The notes under the pieces are model-generated. The model was not told where the DNA came from. It worked only from the letters and a program-made list of their open reading frames with translations, and searched no databases. A stretch of 64,000 nucleotides of DNA from an uncultured Prevotellaceae bacterium (GTDB lineage Bacteria > Bacteroidota > Bacteroidia > Bacteroidales > Bacteroidaceae): positions 61,833-125,832 of the forward strand of contig ONYA01000002.1 in the NCBI GenBank assembly GCA_900321965.1. Reading direction: 5' to 3'. The stretch's first letter is position 1. Every line of letters starts with the position of its first letter. The position numbers and the translations under genes were made by a program. Of this stretch, positions 1 through 10,637 are shown piece after piece.

Positions 1-446
1 GAGCCGACCTCGGAGCCTCCATCAACTATTTCGTGGCGCTCTACGTCGGACGTCCTGTCATCTACCGCTTCGCCAACAGCCGTTGGGGTAAGATGTGCCT
101 GCTGAACCAGGAGAAGGTGGAGAAGAGTGAGCGCTACTTCGACGACCACGGCATCGTGGCCACACTCACGGGACGACTCATCCCCGGCATCCGCCACCTC
201 ATCAGCCTGCCCGCAGGACTGGCCCGCATGAACTACTGGAAGTTCCTGCTCTACACCACTATCGGTGCGGGCGCCTGGCACTCCATACTGGCGGCTATGG
301 GTTGGTATCTGCATGCCTTCGTACCAGAGGACCAGCTCGAGGCTACCATCACCCAGTACAACCACTACATCGTGGGCGCCATCGTCGGCCTGGTAATGAT
401 AGCTGTCGCCTATTTCGCGTTTAAACATTTTAAGAACAAAAAATAA
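1..446 (+). CDS. DedA family membrane protein (C-terminal part; start lies before the window)
   Basis: The open frame runs in from base 3 with no in-frame stop, so the gene is cut by the window edge and the GTG at 33 is not its start. The 147 visible residues carry the DedA/SNARE-associated core, including GRLIPGIRHLISLPAG followed by an aromatic, hydrophobic stretch, and end in one more membrane helix with a basic tail (KHFKNKK). DedA proteins are inner-membrane proteins linked to undecaprenyl-phosphate or phospholipid flipping and membrane homeostasis; the substrate here cannot be told. It ends 6 bp before manC on the same strand, so the two may be co-transcribed, which would suit a lipid-carrier role next to sugar-nucleotide genes (inference). 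Confidence 0.85.
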   Translation, partial: ADLGASINYFVALYVGRPVIYRFANSRWGKMCLLNQEKVEKSERYFDDHGIVATLTGRLIPGIRHLISLPAGLARMNYWKFLLYTTIGAGAWHSILAAMGWYLHAFVPEDQLEATITQYNHYIVGAIVGLVMIAVAYFAFKHFKNKK

Positions 447-452
447 ATCATT

Positions 453-1520
453 ATGACGCAGATCAATAACCACCTTGTCATTATGGCTGGCGGCGTAGGA
501 AGCCGCTTTTGGCCGATGAGTACGACAGAACGGCCCAAGCAGTTCATCGACGTGTTAGGAACGGGAAAGACCCTGTTGCAACTTACGGTAGAGCGATTCG
601 GCTCGCTGGTAAGCCCTGACCATGTATGGGTGGTCACAAACCAGGCGTATGCCGACATCGTGGCCGAACAGTTGCCAGACATTCCACGTACAAATATACT
701 CTGCGAGCCCTGCCGACGTAATACGGCGCCCTGCATCGCCTATATCTCGTGGCGCATCAAGGCCAGCGACCCCAAGGCCAATATCGTCGTCACACCTTCC
801 GACCACATCGTCACCAATGTGCAGGAATTCCAGCGTGTCATCAGCGAGTGTATGAAGTTCACCAGCGATACCGATGCTATTGTTACCTTAGGCATGAAGC
901 CCAACCGCCCAGAGACGGGCTACGGCTACATACAGGCCAACCTGGCTGCCAACTCGCTGCGCAACAAAGGCATCTTCCGCGTCGATTCGTTCCGCGAAAA
1001 GCCCGACCTTGAGACGGCGCTGAAATATATCCAGCAGAACAATTACTTCTGGAATGCAGGTATATTCATCTGGAATGTCCACACCATCGTCAACGCCTTC
1101 CGCATGTACCAGCCGACTATTGCCAAGATCTTTGAGTCAATGAACAAGTTCTACGACACAGAACGTGAACAGGAAGTCGTTAACGAGCGATTCCCTGAAT
1201 GTGAGAGCATCTCGGTGGACTATGCCATTATGGAGAAGGCTGAGGAAATCTTTGTCTGTCCTGCCGACTTCGGTTGGAGCGACCTTGGCACGTGGGGGTC
1301 ACTACTCCTACAAAGCAAGAAAGACCTTTATGGCAATGCCAGCATAGGTCAGAACATCAGTTTGTTTGAGAGTCACGGATGCATTGTCCACACTACACAA
1401 GAGAAGAAAGTGGTTATTCAGGGACTTGACGGATATATCGTGGCCGAGAACGACGACACCTTATTAATATGTAAGCTGTCAGAAGAACAACGCATCAAAC
1501 AATTTAACGGAGAATCATGA
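453..1520 (+). CDS. manC: Mannose-1-phosphate guanylyltransferase
   Basis: Cytoplasmic enzyme converting mannose-1-phosphate and GTP to GDP-mannose. At 355 residues it is the short form without the C-terminal phosphomannose isomerase domain. The nucleotidyltransferase signature [12 protein letters not shown] is at residues 12-23, followed by RPKQF, and the substrate-binding ETGYGYI and EKPD motifs lie mid-protein. A left-handed beta-helix-like tail is expected at the C terminus. It lies 4 bp before gmd, which uses its product. ATG at 453 sits right after the DedA gene and puts the signature at the usual distance. The family call is secure; the preferred sugar could only be proved biochemically. 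Confidence 0.95.
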   Translation: MTQINNHLVIMAGGVGSRFWPMSTTERPKQFIDVLGTGKTLLQLTVERFGSLVSPDHVWVVTNQAYADIVAEQLPDIPRTNILCEPCRRNTAPCIAYISWRIKASDPKANIVVTPSDHIVTNVQEFQRVISECMKFTSDTDAIVTLGMKPNRPETGYGYIQANLAANSLRNKGIFRVDSFREKPDLETALKYIQQNNYFWNAGIFIWNVHTIVNAFRMYQPTIAKIFESMNKFYDTEREQEVVNERFPECESISVDYAIMEKAEEIFVCPADFGWSDLGTWGSLLLQSKKDLYGNASIGQNISLFESHGCIVHTTQEKKVVIQGLDGYIVAENDDTLLICKLSEEQRIKQFNGES

Positions 1521-1524
1521 TAAT

Positions 1525-2616
1525 ATGAAAAAGATTGCATTAATAACTGGTATCACGGGCCAGGATGGTAGCTACCTGGCAGAGTTTCTCCTTGAAAAAG
1601 GATACGAAGTACACGGCACCATTCGCCGTTCGTCGGTAGACTTCCGTGAGCGAATCGCTCATCTGGAAGGTATGCCCAACTTCCACCTGCACTATGCCGA
1701 CCTCGGCGACTCGATGAGCGTCTTAGGCGTCATCGGCAAGGTGCGCCCCACAGAAATCTATAACCTCGCTGCACAGAGCCACGTACAGGTCAGCTTCGAC
1801 TCGCCGGAGTTCACCGCCGACGTCGACGCCGTAGGCGTACTGCGCGTCTTGGAAGCCGTACGTCAGTTAGGCATGACCGACTCTTGCCGCATCTATCAGG
1901 CCTCGACCTCTGAGCTTTATGGCAAGGTGGAAGAGGTTCCCCAGAACGAGAACACGCCGTTCCACCCCTACTCGCCCTACGCCGTGGCCAAGCAATACGG
2001 ATTCTGGATTGTCAAGGAGTATCGCGAGGCTTACAATATGTACTGCTGCTCGGGCATCCTCTTCAACCACGAGAGTGAGCGCCGCGGCGAGACCTTCGTC
2101 ACCCGTAAGATTACGCTGGCAGCTGCCCGCATCAAGCAGGGCAAGCAGGAGAAGCTCTTCTTGGGCAACCTCGGCAGCCTGCGCGACTGGGGCTACGCCA
2201 AGGACTACGTGGAGTGCATGTGGCTCATCCTGCAGCAGGAGAAGCCCGAGGACTTCGTCATCGCCACTGGCGTTCAGCACTCCGTCCGCGAGTTCTGCTA
2301 CTATGCCTTCAAGCGCGTGGGCATCGAGCTGGAGTTCAAGGGCGAAGGTGCCGACGAGAAGGGTATCGACAAGGCTACGGGCCAAGTGCTCATCGAGGTC
2401 TCGCCCGACTTCTACCGTCCCACCGACGTGGTCAACCTCTGGGGCGACCCGACGAAGGCCAAAGCCAAGTTAGGCTGGAACCCCAACAAGACATCGTTCG
2501 AGGAGCTGGTCAATTTGATGGTCGACAGCGATATGGCCAAGGTGGCCGCTGAGGGTGCTGCCGCCAAGGTGCGCACCAACTTAGCAGAATACTTGGAGAA
2601 AGGAATCGTGAAATGA
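1525..2616 (+). CDS. gmd: GDP-mannose 4,6-dehydratase
   Basis: NADP-dependent short-chain dehydrogenase that turns GDP-mannose into GDP-4-keto-6-deoxymannose, the first step to GDP-L-fucose. The 363 residues begin with a Rossmann GxxGxxG (G9-G15), then the STSELYG active-site segment around residue 127-133 and the YxxxK pair Y152/K156. The [16 protein letters not shown] stretch is typical of Gmd. It lies between manC (4 bp upstream) and fcl (4-bp ATGA overlap downstream), giving the complete GDP-fucose order. Length and motifs match the family with nothing missing. Confidence 0.97.
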   Translation: MKKIALITGITGQDGSYLAEFLLEKGYEVHGTIRRSSVDFRERIAHLEGMPNFHLHYADLGDSMSVLGVIGKVRPTEIYNLAAQSHVQVSFDSPEFTADVDAVGVLRVLEAVRQLGMTDSCRIYQASTSELYGKVEEVPQNENTPFHPYSPYAVAKQYGFWIVKEYREAYNMYCCSGILFNHESERRGETFVTRKITLAAARIKQGKQEKLFLGNLGSLRDWGYAKDYVECMWLILQQEKPEDFVIATGVQHSVREFCYYAFKRVGIELEFKGEGADEKGIDKATGQVLIEVSPDFYRPTDVVNLWGDPTKAKAKLGWNPNKTSFEELVNLMVDSDMAKVAAEGAAAKVRTNLAEYLEKGIVK

Positions 2617-3557
2617 TGGAGAAGAATAGCAAGATCTACGTCGCTGGCCATCGCGGTATGGTAGGCAGCGCCATCGTTCGCGAACTGCAGCGCCAGGGCT
2701 ACACCAATATTATTACACGCGCACACGCGGAACTCGACCTCACCCGTCAGGACGCCGTCGAGGCCTTCTTCGCACAGGAGCGCCCCGAGTACGTGTTCCT
2801 CGCAGCCGCAAAGGTCGGCGGCATCGTGGCCAACCAGAGTGCGCTGGCCGACTTCATGTACGACAACATGATTCTCGAGATGAACGTCATACACGCTGCC
2901 TGGAAGAACGGCTGCAAGAAACTGGAGTTTCTGGGCTCGTCGTGCATCTATCCCCGTATGGCGCCGCAGCCCATGCCCGAAAGCTGCCTGCTCACCAGCG
3001 AGCTGGAGAAGACCAACGAGGCATACGCGCTGGCTAAGATCAGCGGACTGAAATACTGCGAGTTCCTCAACCGCCAGTACGGCACCGACTACATCTCCGT
3101 CATGCCCACCAACCTCTACGGTCCCAACGACAACTACCATCCCGAGCACTCCCACGTGCTGCCCGCCCTTATCCGCCGTTTCCACGAAGCCAAGGAAGCG
3201 GGATTGGAGAGCGTCACCTGCTGGGGCGACGGTTCACCGCTGAGAGAGTTCCTCTACGTCGACGACCTCGCCAACCTCTGCGTGTTCCTCATGAACAACT
3301 ACAGCGGTAACGAGACCGTCAACGCCGGTACCGGCAAGGAGTTGACCATCAAGGCGCTGACCGAACTGGTGGCCAAGGTCGTTGGCTACGAGGGCCGTAT
3401 TGAGTGGGACGCCACCCGTCCCAACGGCACCCCGCGCAAACTGCTCGATGTTAGCAAGGCTGCCAGCCTCGGCTGGACATACAAAACCGAGCTCGAAGAC
3501 GGCATCCGTCTGGCCTACGAGGACTTCTTGAACAATCCCATGCGTGCCGAGCGATAA
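2613..3557 (+). CDS. fcl: GDP-L-fucose synthase
   Basis: Dual 3,5-epimerase and 4-reductase that makes GDP-L-fucose from the Gmd product. The 314-residue protein has an N-terminal Rossmann GHRGMVGSA (residues 12-20), the SSCIYP segment (109-114) and the catalytic Tyr-Lys pair Y138/K142 in EAYALAK. The start overlaps the gmd stop as ATGATGG, so ATG 2613 or 2616 are both possible and coupling to gmd is likely. It ends the operon; two hairpins follow. Its product would feed fucosylation of capsule, LPS or O-glycosylated proteins. Confidence 0.96.
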   Translation: MMEKNSKIYVAGHRGMVGSAIVRELQRQGYTNIITRAHAELDLTRQDAVEAFFAQERPEYVFLAAAKVGGIVANQSALADFMYDNMILEMNVIHAAWKNGCKKLEFLGSSCIYPRMAPQPMPESCLLTSELEKTNEAYALAKISGLKYCEFLNRQYGTDYISVMPTNLYGPNDNYHPEHSHVLPALIRRFHEAKEAGLESVTCWGDGSPLREFLYVDDLANLCVFLMNNYSGNETVNAGTGKELTIKALTELVAKVVGYEGRIEWDATRPNGTPRKLLDVSKAASLGWTYKTELEDGIRLAYEDFLNNPMRAER

Positions 3558-3595
3558 CTCAACTTACCCCACAAGAAAAACCGCCAAACAATACA

Positions 3596-3630
3596 AGAAA
3601 GCGCTCGGCTTGAGAGGCCGAGCGCTTTCT
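3596..3630. terminator. Strong hairpin after fcl (bidirectional terminator candidate)
   Basis: Perfect 14-bp inverted repeat, 3596-3609 pairing with 3617-3630, around a 7-nt loop (core GCGCTCGGC). It lies between the convergent fcl and mutB genes, so it could end transcription from both sides. There is no long T tract, so termination is inferred from position and stem strength. Confidence 0.7.
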
Positions 3631-3648
3631 GTGTCCTTTCCTTACGGT

Positions 3649-3683
3649 AAACCCGACCTTTGCTTACGGCAAAGGTCGGGTTT
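3649..3683. terminator. Second intergenic hairpin flanked by TTACGG repeats
   Basis: Another perfect 14-bp inverted repeat, 3649-3662 with 3670-3683 (core CCCGACCTTTG), and a 7-nt loop. The near-identical decamers at 3641, 3663 and 3685 (core TTACGGTAA, middle copy TTACGGCAA) are spaced exactly 22 bp apart, so the motif sits before, in the loop of, and after the hairpin. It may be a second terminator facing mutB or a small repeat unit. Confidence 0.6.
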
Positions 3684-3702
3684 GGTTACGGTAAAAGGGG
3701 CT

Positions 3703-5868
3703 TCAAACGTCGAGCAGAATCTTCATCATTTCGACGGCAGCCTTAGCGACGCTGGTGCCGGGTCCGAAGATGGCGGCGACGCCTGCCTTGTAGAGGAAGT
3801 CGTAGTCCTGGGCGGGAATGACACCACCGGCGATGACCATGATGTCCTCACGACCGAGCTTACGGAGCTCCTCGATGAGCTGCGGGATGAGCGTCTTGTG
3901 ACCAGCGGCGAGACTGGAGGCACCCACCACGTGGACGTCGTTCTCGACGGCCTCGCGGGCAGCCTCGGCGGGCGTCTGGAAGAGCGGACCCATATCGACG
4001 TCGAAACCACAGTCTGCGTAGCCCGTTGCTACAACCTTTGCACCACGGTCGTGACCGTCCTGACCCATCTTGGCAATGAAGATACGCGGACGACGACCCT
4101 CCTTCTGTGCGAACTCGTCGGTCAGCTTCTTGGCCAACTCGAAGTCTCTGTCGTTCTTTGATTCTGAACTGTACACGCCTGAAATTGTTCTGATTACTGC
4201 TTTGTAACGGCCCACGATCTCTTCGCAGGCATCTGAAATTTCGCCAAGGGTACAACGCAACTGGGCGGCCTTGACGGCGAGGTCCAGCAGGTTGTTTTCG
4301 CTCTTGCGACCCTCGTTGAAGTCGCGGACACACTCGGTGATAGCCTTGAGGGCAGCCTGACAGGCAGCCTCGTCGCGGCTCGCGCGTACCTCTTTAAGAC
4401 TCTCCTCCTGCTGCTTGCGCACGGCGGTGTTGTCGACCTCGAGGATGTCGATGGGGTCTTCGTGCTCCAGACGGTACTTGTTGGTGCCGACGATGGTCTG
4501 CACGCCAGAGTCGATACGGGCCTGTGTGCGGGCAGCGGCCTCCTCGATACGCATCTTGGGCAGTCCGGTCTCGATAGCCTTGGCCATACCGCCAAGCTTC
4601 TCAATCTCCTGGATGTGCTCCCAAGCCTTGTGCACCAGTTCGTTGGTCAGGGTTTCCACGTAGTATGAGCCAGCCCACGGGTCGATCTGCTTGCAGACCT
4701 TCGTCTCGTTCTGGATGTATATCTGCGTGTTACGGGCGATACGGGCCGAGAAGTCCGTCGGCAGGGCGATGGCCTCGTCGAGGGCGTTGGTATGGAGCGA
4801 CTGGGTGTGACCTAAGACGGCAGCCATAGCCTCGATACAGGTGCGGCCCACGTTGTTGAAGGGGTCCTGCTCGGTGAGCGACCAGCCGGAGGTCTGCGAG
4901 TGGGTACGCAGGGCGAGCGACTTCGGATTCTTGGCGCCGAACGACTTCACGATCTTAGCCCAGAGCAGACGGCCAGCGCGCATCTTTGCAATCTCCATGA
5001 AGTGGTTCATGCCGATGGCCCAGAAGAACGACAGACGGGGTGCGAAGGCATCGACGTCGATACCGGCGTTGACACCCGTGCGCAGATAGTCCATACCGTC
5101 GGCCAAGGTGTAGGCCAGCTCGATGTCAGCCGTAGCACCAGCCTCCTGCATGTGATAGCCCGAGATAGAGATGGAGTTGAACTTCGGCATCTTCTGCGAG
5201 GTGTACTCGAAGATATCGGCGATGATCTTCATCGAGAATGCGGGCGGATAGATATAGGTATTACGCACCATGAACTCCTTCAGAATGTCGTTCTGGATGG
5301 TTCCGGCCATCTCCTCGAGCTGTGCGCCCTGCTCCAGACCGGCGACGATGTAAAACGCCAGGATAGGCAGCACGGCACCGTTCATGGTCATCGAGACGGA
5401 CATCTTGTTCAAGGGGATGCCGCCGAAGAGTACCTTCATGTTCTCCTCGTTACAGATGCTCACACCAGCCTTACCGACGTCGCCCACGACACGGGCGTTG
5501 TCAGGGTCGTAACCACGATGTGTAGGCAGGTCGAAGGCCACGGAAAGACCTTTCTGACCCGAAGCGAGGTTACGGCGATAGAAGGCGTTGGACTCCTCAG
5601 CCGTAGAGAATCCGGCATACTGACGAATGGTCCACGGGCGGAAGGGGTACATCATTGAGTACGGACCACGGAGATAGGGCGGAATACCGGCTGTGAAGTC
5701 GAGGTGCTCCATGCCTTCGAGGTCTTCCTTAGTATAAACAGGCTGAATGTCAATCTGCTCGGGCGTACGCCACGAAGCGCTGATGCCATTCTCTTTCTGC
5801 CACTGCTGGCCATTCTTCTGCTGAATGCCAGCGTAGATATCGATATCTTTAAATTGTTTGCGTGCCAT
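3703..5868 (-). CDS. mutB: Methylmalonyl-CoA mutase, large (catalytic, B12-binding) subunit
   Basis: Adenosylcobalamin enzyme interconverting succinyl-CoA and (R)-methylmalonyl-CoA, part of succinate-propionate metabolism in Bacteroidales. The 721 residues contain the N-terminal TIM-barrel CoA-binding domain (about 1-560) and a C-terminal B12 domain with GQDGHDRG, whose His near residue 606 is the lower cobalt ligand. The conserved RNTQ and SQTSGWSLT segments of catalytic subunits are present. It follows the small subunit gene with a 2-bp gap, so the heterodimer is encoded together. No epimerase, MeaB chaperone or decarboxylase gene lies in the window. Confidence 0.97.
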   Translation of the reverse strand: MARKQFKDIDIYAGIQQKNGQQWQKENGISASWRTPEQIDIQPVYTKEDLEGMEHLDFTAGIPPYLRGPYSMMYPFRPWTIRQYAGFSTAEESNAFYRRNLASGQKGLSVAFDLPTHRGYDPDNARVVGDVGKAGVSICNEENMKVLFGGIPLNKMSVSMTMNGAVLPILAFYIVAGLEQGAQLEEMAGTIQNDILKEFMVRNTYIYPPAFSMKIIADIFEYTSQKMPKFNSISISGYHMQEAGATADIELAYTLADGMDYLRTGVNAGIDVDAFAPRLSFFWAIGMNHFMEIAKMRAGRLLWAKIVKSFGAKNPKSLALRTHSQTSGWSLTEQDPFNNVGRTCIEAMAAVLGHTQSLHTNALDEAIALPTDFSARIARNTQIYIQNETKVCKQIDPWAGSYYVETLTNELVHKAWEHIQEIEKLGGMAKAIETGLPKMRIEEAAARTQARIDSGVQTIVGTNKYRLEHEDPIDILEVDNTAVRKQQEESLKEVRASRDEAACQAALKAITECVRDFNEGRKSENNLLDLAVKAAQLRCTLGEISDACEEIVGRYKAVIRTISGVYSSESKNDRDFELAKKLTDEFAQKEGRRPRIFIAKMGQDGHDRGAKVVATGYADCGFDVDMGPLFQTPAEAAREAVENDVHVVGASSLAAGHKTLIPQLIEELRKLGREDIMVIAGGVIPAQDYDFLYKAGVAAIFGPGTSVAKAAVEMMKILLDV

Positions 5869-5870
5869 AA

Positions 5871-7730
5871 TTAGATTCCGAGTTTAGCATTGTACGCGCG
5901 GAGCGTTTCGAGCTGGTTAGACTTAACGTGAATGAAATTCTCGATACCGGCGGCCTTGAGGTCTTCCGAGCAGGCGGGAGCACCGGCTACGACGAACATA
6001 GCACGACCGTTGAGGTACTGGAAAGCAGGAATGGCATACTCAGCATACTCATCGTCGCTGGAGCAGATGACCACGATGTCGGCCTTGGCCTCGAGGGCAG
6101 CGTCGACACCCTCCTCGACGGTCTTGAAGCCGAGGTTGTCCATCACCTTGTAACCGGCAGCGGCAAGGAAGTTGCACGAGAACTGGGCACGAGCCTGACG
6201 CATGGCGAGGTTGCCAATGGTGAGCATGAAGGCGATGGGCTGTTTCTCGGCCTTCTCCGTGGAGAGGCGCAGGGTCTCGAACTCCGAGGCGAGGCGCTGG
6301 GTGTTCAGAGCGGGCAGTTCGCCCGTTTCGTGGGTGGCTGTGGCACAGCCACATGCTGAACTGAGAGGCTGCTTGCCGTCGCTGGTCTCGGTGAAATTGG
6401 GGAACTGGTTGGTACCGAGGATGAACTCGCGACGGGTGGCAGCAGCAGCGTGGCGCTTGTCGTTAGAGGCGTTCACGGCGTTGGTGATGTTGCCGTTCAG
6501 AGCCTCGGCGAGGAAACCGCCAGCCTCCTCGACTGCGAGGAACAGCTTCCAGCCCTCCTGTGCGATGGCGTCGGTCAGGTGCTCGATGGTGTAAGAACCA
6601 CCAGCAACGTCAACGAGCTTGTCGAAGTGAGCCTCCTCCTTCAGCAGCAGCTGCTGGTTGCGGGCGATACGCTCGGCAAACTCCGTCGGGGTCTCGTATG
6701 GCTTGTCAAAAGGTGTGACGACGATAGAGTCGACATTAGCCAGGGCTGCCGACATGGTCTCGGTCTGCGAACGGAGCAGGTTGACGTAGGAGTCGAACAG
6801 CGTCTGGTTGTACTCAGAGGTGATAGCGCAGGCGTGCATCTGGCAAGCCTCATCAGGCACCTCGTACTGCTTCACAATCTGCGCCCAGAGCAGGCGGGCA
6901 GCACGGAACTTGGCAATCTCCATAAAGTAGTTCTCAGAGACGCCCATGTTGAACTTGATGCGCTTGGCAGCTTCGGCAGCATCGACGCCTGCCTCGGTGA
7001 GGATGTTCAGATACTCAGCACCCCATGCCAGAGCGTAGCCTAATTCCTGGTAGATATAGCAGCCGGCATTGTTGAGCGACACGCTGTTGACGTTGATGCA
7101 CTTGTAGCCGGGCAGCTCCTTCAGGGCAGCGATGAGCTGAGGGGCAACCTCAGCACACAGCGCAGACACATCCTTACCCTTGGTCAGGATCTTCTCGATG
7201 GGGTCGAAGTTGATGCTGCCCTTCAGGTCGGCCAGCGGATACTGCTTCTCCTTGAAGTAAGCCACCAGCACTTCAGCCAGTTCCACACAATGGCGCTGAC
7301 AGGTCTTGAAGTTCAGCTCGACATACTCCGGAAGGATGCCGTCGAGCAGGGTGGCGATGAACTGGGCATTGACGTCGCTGCCCGAAATCTTGAAGCCGAG
7401 CGAGTCGACACCCTTGTTCAGGATGTCGAGGGCCTTCTTGTTTGCCTCGGCAGCATCCTCAACGACGATGTCCTGACGGACAAGCCACAGGTTGTTGTCC
7501 TTCTTGTTACCACGGACGAACGGGAACTCGCCAGGAAGTGAATCGACAGCCTTGAGGTCTTTCAAGTCCTCGCGGCGATAGAAGGGTTGCACATTGAACC
7601 CCTCGTTGGTTCTCCATACGAGTCGTTTCTGGAAGTCTGCACCTTTCAGGTCGACCTGAATCTTGTCGAGCCACTCCTGAGTGGTCGGCGCCTGAAACTC
7701 GCTGAAGAGTTTTTCTTTGTTGTTAGACAT
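5871..7730 (-). CDS. mutA: Methylmalonyl-CoA mutase, small subunit
   Basis: The 619-residue non-catalytic partner of the mutase heterodimer. It shares the barrel fold with the large subunit (for example [19 protein letters not shown] and [10 protein letters not shown]), but its C-terminal B12-like domain lacks the DxHxxG cobalt-binding motif, as expected for this subunit. It comes first in the operon and ends 2 bp before the large subunit. The ATG at 7730 is about 45 nt downstream of a TATCTTTG promoter box, leaving no room for a cobalamin riboswitch. Confidence 0.95.
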   Translation of the reverse strand: MSNNKEKLFSEFQAPTTQEWLDKIQVDLKGADFQKRLVWRTNEGFNVQPFYRREDLKDLKAVDSLPGEFPFVRGNKKDNNLWLVRQDIVVEDAAEANKKALDILNKGVDSLGFKISGSDVNAQFIATLLDGILPEYVELNFKTCQRHCVELAEVLVAYFKEKQYPLADLKGSINFDPIEKILTKGKDVSALCAEVAPQLIAALKELPGYKCINVNSVSLNNAGCYIYQELGYALAWGAEYLNILTEAGVDAAEAAKRIKFNMGVSENYFMEIAKFRAARLLWAQIVKQYEVPDEACQMHACAITSEYNQTLFDSYVNLLRSQTETMSAALANVDSIVVTPFDKPYETPTEFAERIARNQQLLLKEEAHFDKLVDVAGGSYTIEHLTDAIAQEGWKLFLAVEEAGGFLAEALNGNITNAVNASNDKRHAAAATRREFILGTNQFPNFTETSDGKQPLSSACGCATATHETGELPALNTQRLASEFETLRLSTEKAEKQPIAFMLTIGNLAMRQARAQFSCNFLAAAGYKVMDNLGFKTVEEGVDAALEAKADIVVICSSDDEYAEYAIPAFQYLNGRAMFVVAGAPACSEDLKAAGIENFIHVKSNQLETLRAYNAKLGI

Positions 7731-7777
7731 AAGTTGTGTTTTTATTATATAAGTTGTTGTATATCTAAATTGACGTG

Positions 7778-7785
7778 CAAAGATA
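7778..7785 (-). promoter_or_regulatory. -7 promoter box of the mutAB operon
   Basis: TATCTTTG on the minus strand fits the Bacteroidetes -7 consensus TAnnTTTG and lies about 48 bp before mutA. A -33 TTTG is not obvious in the A/T-rich stretch upstream. Confidence 0.7.
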
Positions 7786-7839
7786 ATAATATTTTTTGAA
7801 TAAAAAAAAGTTTTAGGAATTATTATATCTTATGACAGA

Positions 7840-8583
7840 TTATCGCACGGTCATGTGAAAGCATCCTTGCTTTACCTCATACTTAATATAGCAACGTCCT
7901 TGCTCGCGCATATCGCGTAACACCTCGGAGAGCACAAATTTCAAAGTGTCGTTACGCACCTGACGGCGACTGGGGCCTTTCGGGTCTTCCACCGTCTCAT
8001 AGCGATTGTAGCAGATGTCGAATGTGGTGCCGTAAAGGTGGCAAGAGTTTTCTGTTGCATTACCATTGAACCGCCGCAGACGAGCCACATCCTCCTGAGA
8101 ACGCAGCACACTGGTAACAATGAAACGATGAAGGGGAACACCTTTCACATAAAGACTATCAAAGAATGCATGGCCAATGTCCTGCAGCAAAATTGCAGCA
8201 CGGGGCACCAGATAAGGAATACTCTGACGCAACTTGTCAACGTGATAATAAGGAGAACAGTCAATGTACACCAACTCTTTCTTACGAGATTCGGCATCAG
8301 TTCGGTCCTTCACAGGTGGAACACCCCATTGTTGGGCAGCAACCAACTGCACGGCATTGGTATCAGGAAAAGCCTCCTTATAGCTGGGCACGGAAAGGAT
8401 GCGATGAGGTTTCGCTGTCGAAGGCGACAATGTAACAGGCGATTCTATCTCATCAACTTGTTCATCTTCAGAGGAAACAACGTCCGTAGTCCCAGCCACT
8501 CTTGGAAACGTCCATCGAACAGCCGCAAGAAACAATGTGACAACAACAAACCCTTGTAAATATCTCTTTTTAGTCAGTTTCAT
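7840..8583 (-). CDS. DUF5715 family protein, LAS metallopeptidase-like
   Basis: From ATG 8583 the product has 247 residues. A start at 8616 is unlikely because the promoter box at 8606-8613 would lie inside it. A membrane anchor near the N terminus (GFVVVTLFLAAV) is followed by a low-complexity acidic and Ser/Pro/Thr linker and an extracytoplasmic domain. That domain has SCHLYGTTFDI, which matches the SxHxxGxxxD zinc motif of LAS-type D,D-peptidases such as VanY, and a late FHMTV that could give the third zinc ligand. I recognise it as DUF5715 with moderate certainty; a peptidoglycan-hydrolase role is inference from the motifs. It stands alone, divergent from phoH. Confidence 0.75.
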   Translation of the reverse strand: MKLTKKRYLQGFVVVTLFLAAVRWTFPRVAGTTDVVSSEDEQVDEIESPVTLSPSTAKPHRILSVPSYKEAFPDTNAVQLVAAQQWGVPPVKDRTDAESRKKELVYIDCSPYYHVDKLRQSIPYLVPRAAILLQDIGHAFFDSLYVKGVPLHRFIVTSVLRSQEDVARLRRFNGNATENSCHLYGTTFDICYNRYETVEDPKGPSRRQVRNDTLKFVLSEVLRDMREQGRCYIKYEVKQGCFHMTVR

Positions 8584-8605
8584 CAAAAAAAATCCATTTC
8601 GGGTG

Positions 8606-8613
8606 CAAAGATA
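8606..8613 (-). promoter_or_regulatory. -7 promoter box of the DUF5715 gene
   Basis: TATCTTTG on the minus strand, 23 bp before ATG 8583, matches TAnnTTTG. It decides the start, since an ATG at 8616 would lie upstream of the transcript. Confidence 0.7.
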
Positions 8614-8685
8614 CAATTTTTTTGCGTAACTTTGCCGAAAAAATCAGCGAAGTTACTCCGTCTCGGCAAAAAAAGGAATAATTCT

Positions 8686-8716
8686 TTTGTTTTGCTCTCG
8701 ACTTTTCGTAACTTTG
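8686..8716 (+). promoter_or_regulatory. Promoter of the phoH-purC operon
   Basis: TTTG at 8686-8689 and TAACTTTG at 8709-8716 are separated by 19 nt, a good Bacteroidetes -33/-7 pair. A second TAACTTTG at 8627-8634 could be another start point. TTTGCCGA (8631-8638) and TCGGCAAA (8663-8670) form an 8-bp inverted repeat between them. Confidence 0.75.
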
Positions 8717-8743
8717 CAAGCAAATTTCAAATTTGTATACAGT

Positions 8744-9712
8744 TTGATAGAAAAACATATTGTACTCGAAGACATTGACACCGTCGTTTTCTATGGTGTC
8801 GGCAATAGTCATCTGCAAATCATCAGATCGCTATTCCCTAAGTTACGCATCGTTGCCCGCGACAATGTTATCCGCGTCTTAGGCGACGAAGAGCAGATGG
8901 CTGCTTTTGAAGAGAACATTGAGACTATACGAAGACATATTCTGAAATTCAACTCTTTACGCGAAGAAGACATACTCGACATTATCCGTGGCGGGCGTGC
9001 AAAGGAAGTACCTGATGACGTGGTGGTCTACTCGATGTCGGGGCGTCCTATCAAGGCCCGTTCAGAAAACCAGCAGCGGCTGATTGAAGCCTTCAAGCAG
9101 AACGACATGGTGTTTGCCGTAGGTCCTGCGGGAACAGGAAAGACCTATCTGTCAATAGCCTTAGCTGTGAAGGCGCTGAAGGATAAGACGGCCAAGAAGA
9201 TTATCCTGTCGAGACCCGCAGTAGAGGCTGGCGAGAAGTTAGGATTCCTGCCTGGCGACATGAAGGACAAGATTGACCCCTACCTGCAACCGCTATATGA
9301 CGCGTTGGAGGATATGTTGCCGCAGGTGAAGCTGCAAGACATGATGGAAAAACATATTATCCAGATAGCACCACTCGCCTTCATGCGTGGCCGTACGCTG
9401 TCAGACGCAGTGGTCATTCTCGACGAGGCCCAGAACACGACGCCAGCGCAGATACGGATGTTCCTGACCCGTATGGGTTGGAACACCAAGATGATTATCA
9501 CGGGCGACATGACACAGATTGACCTGCCGCGTTCGCAGAAATCGGGACTCATCGAGGCTCTGCATATATTAAATAATGTGGAAGGCATCGGGGTCGTCAA
9601 CCTCGACCGTCGCGACATCGTTCGCCATAAGTTAGTGACGCGCATCGTCAATGCATACGAACAATACGATAAAGAATACAATAACAGCAATGAAAGCATT
9701 AACAAAGACTGA
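8744..9712 (+). CDS. PhoH family ATPase
   Basis: Cytoplasmic P-loop ATPase of the PhoH/YbeZ family, linked to RNA metabolism and ribosome maturation. The core has Walker A GPAGTGKT, then [17 protein letters not shown], Walker [10 protein letters not shown] and the sensor-like [10 protein letters not shown], as usual for PhoH. The first ATG-type start (8687) lies upstream of the promoter -7 box at 8709-8716 and would add residues not expected in the family. TTG at 8744, giving [12 protein letters not shown] and 322 residues, matches the family N terminus as I remember it. It overlaps purC by 23 bp, so it heads the phoH-purC-menG-aroE set. Confidence 0.88.
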   Translation: MIEKHIVLEDIDTVVFYGVGNSHLQIIRSLFPKLRIVARDNVIRVLGDEEQMAAFEENIETIRRHILKFNSLREEDILDIIRGGRAKEVPDDVVVYSMSGRPIKARSENQQRLIEAFKQNDMVFAVGPAGTGKTYLSIALAVKALKDKTAKKIILSRPAVEAGEKLGFLPGDMKDKIDPYLQPLYDALEDMLPQVKLQDMMEKHIIQIAPLAFMRGRTLSDAVVILDEAQNTTPAQIRMFLTRMGWNTKMIITGDMTQIDLPRSQKSGLIEALHILNNVEGIGVVNLDRRDIVRHKLVTRIVNAYEQYDKEYNNSNESINKD

Positions 9713-10637
9713 GTTCCACTTCGAGGGACAGAAGAGTGTTTATCACGGTAAAGTCCGTGACGTGTACAACATCAACGACGACCTGATGGTAATGGTGGCC
9801 ACCGACCGCATCTCTGCGTTCGACGTCGTTCTTCCTAAAGGTATACCGTTCAAGGGTCAGGTGCTGAATCAGATAGCAGCCAAGTTCCTGGATGCCACAA
9901 CCGACATCTGCCCTAACTGGAAGTTGGCTACGCCCGACCCGATGGTGACCGTTGGTCTGAAGTGTGAAGGGTTCCGCGTCGAGATGATTATACGCTCCAT
10001 CCTGACTGGCTCCGCTTGGCGCGAATACAAGAACGGCTGCAGAGAGCTGTGCGGTGTGAAGCTGCCTGACGGTATGAAGGAGAACGAGCGTTTCCCCGAG
10101 CCAATCATCACACCGACCACCAAGGCCGACGAGGGTCACGATATGAACATCTCGAAGGAGGAAATCATCGCCCAAGGACTCGTCTCGGCAGAGGACTATG
10201 CCGTGATGGAGGACTACACACGCAAGATCTTCGCCCGTGGACAAGAGATTGCCGCCAAGCGCGGCCTCATTCTCGTCGACACGAAGTATGAGTTTGGCAA
10301 GCGCGACGGCAAGGTCATCCTCATCGACGAGATTCACACGCCCGACTCCAGCCGCTACTTCTATGCCGACGGCTACGAGGAGAAGCTGGCTAAGGGTGAG
10401 CCCCAACGCCAGTTGTCGAAGGAGTTCGTTCGCCAGTGGCTCATCGAGCACGACTTCATGAACGAGCCGGGACAAGTGATGCCCGAGATTACCGACGAAT
10501 ATGCCGAGAGCGTATCAGAGCGCTATATCGAGCTGTACGAGCACATCGTGGGCGAGAAATTCGACAAGGCAACAGAAGAGGGAGATATTGCTGCCAGAAT
10601 AGAAAAGAACGTCAGCGACTATCTGAAAACCAGGTAA
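9690..10637 (+). CDS. purC: Phosphoribosylaminoimidazole-succinocarboxamide synthase (SAICAR synthetase)
   Basis: Purine synthesis enzyme joining CAIR and aspartate with ATP to give SAICAR. The 315-residue protein has the conserved GKVRDVY near the N terminus, [19 protein letters not shown], the LVDTKYEFG segment and [15 protein letters not shown] 9690 gives the usual short lead into the first motif; an upstream in-frame start at 9651 would only add residues overlapping phoH. It overlaps phoH by 23 bp and the next start by 1 bp (TAATG), so translational coupling is likely. It belongs to the longer SAICAR synthetase type. Confidence 0.96.
   Translation: MKALTKTEFHFEGQKSVYHGKVRDVYNINDDLMVMVATDRISAFDVVLPKGIPFKGQVLNQIAAKFLDATTDICPNWKLATPDPMVTVGLKCEGFRVEMIIRSILTGSAWREYKNGCRELCGVKLPDGMKENERFPEPIITPTTKADEGHDMNISKEEIIAQGLVSAEDYAVMEDYTRKIFARGQEIAAKRGLILVDTKYEFGKRDGKVILIDEIHTPDSSRYFYADGYEEKLAKGEPQRQLSKEFVRQWLIEHDFMNEPGQVMPEITDEYAESVSERYIELYEHIVGEKFDKATEEGDIAARIEKNVSDYLKTR

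Noticed and set aside
4900-5658. Plus-strand open frame of 252 codons opposite mutB
   Set aside because: Antisense to the catalytic mutase subunit; composition reflects the complementary codons.
7731-7839. Cobalamin riboswitch before the methylmalonyl-CoA mutase genes
   Set aside because: The leader from the promoter box to the start is only about 45 nt and has no B12-box-like sequence.
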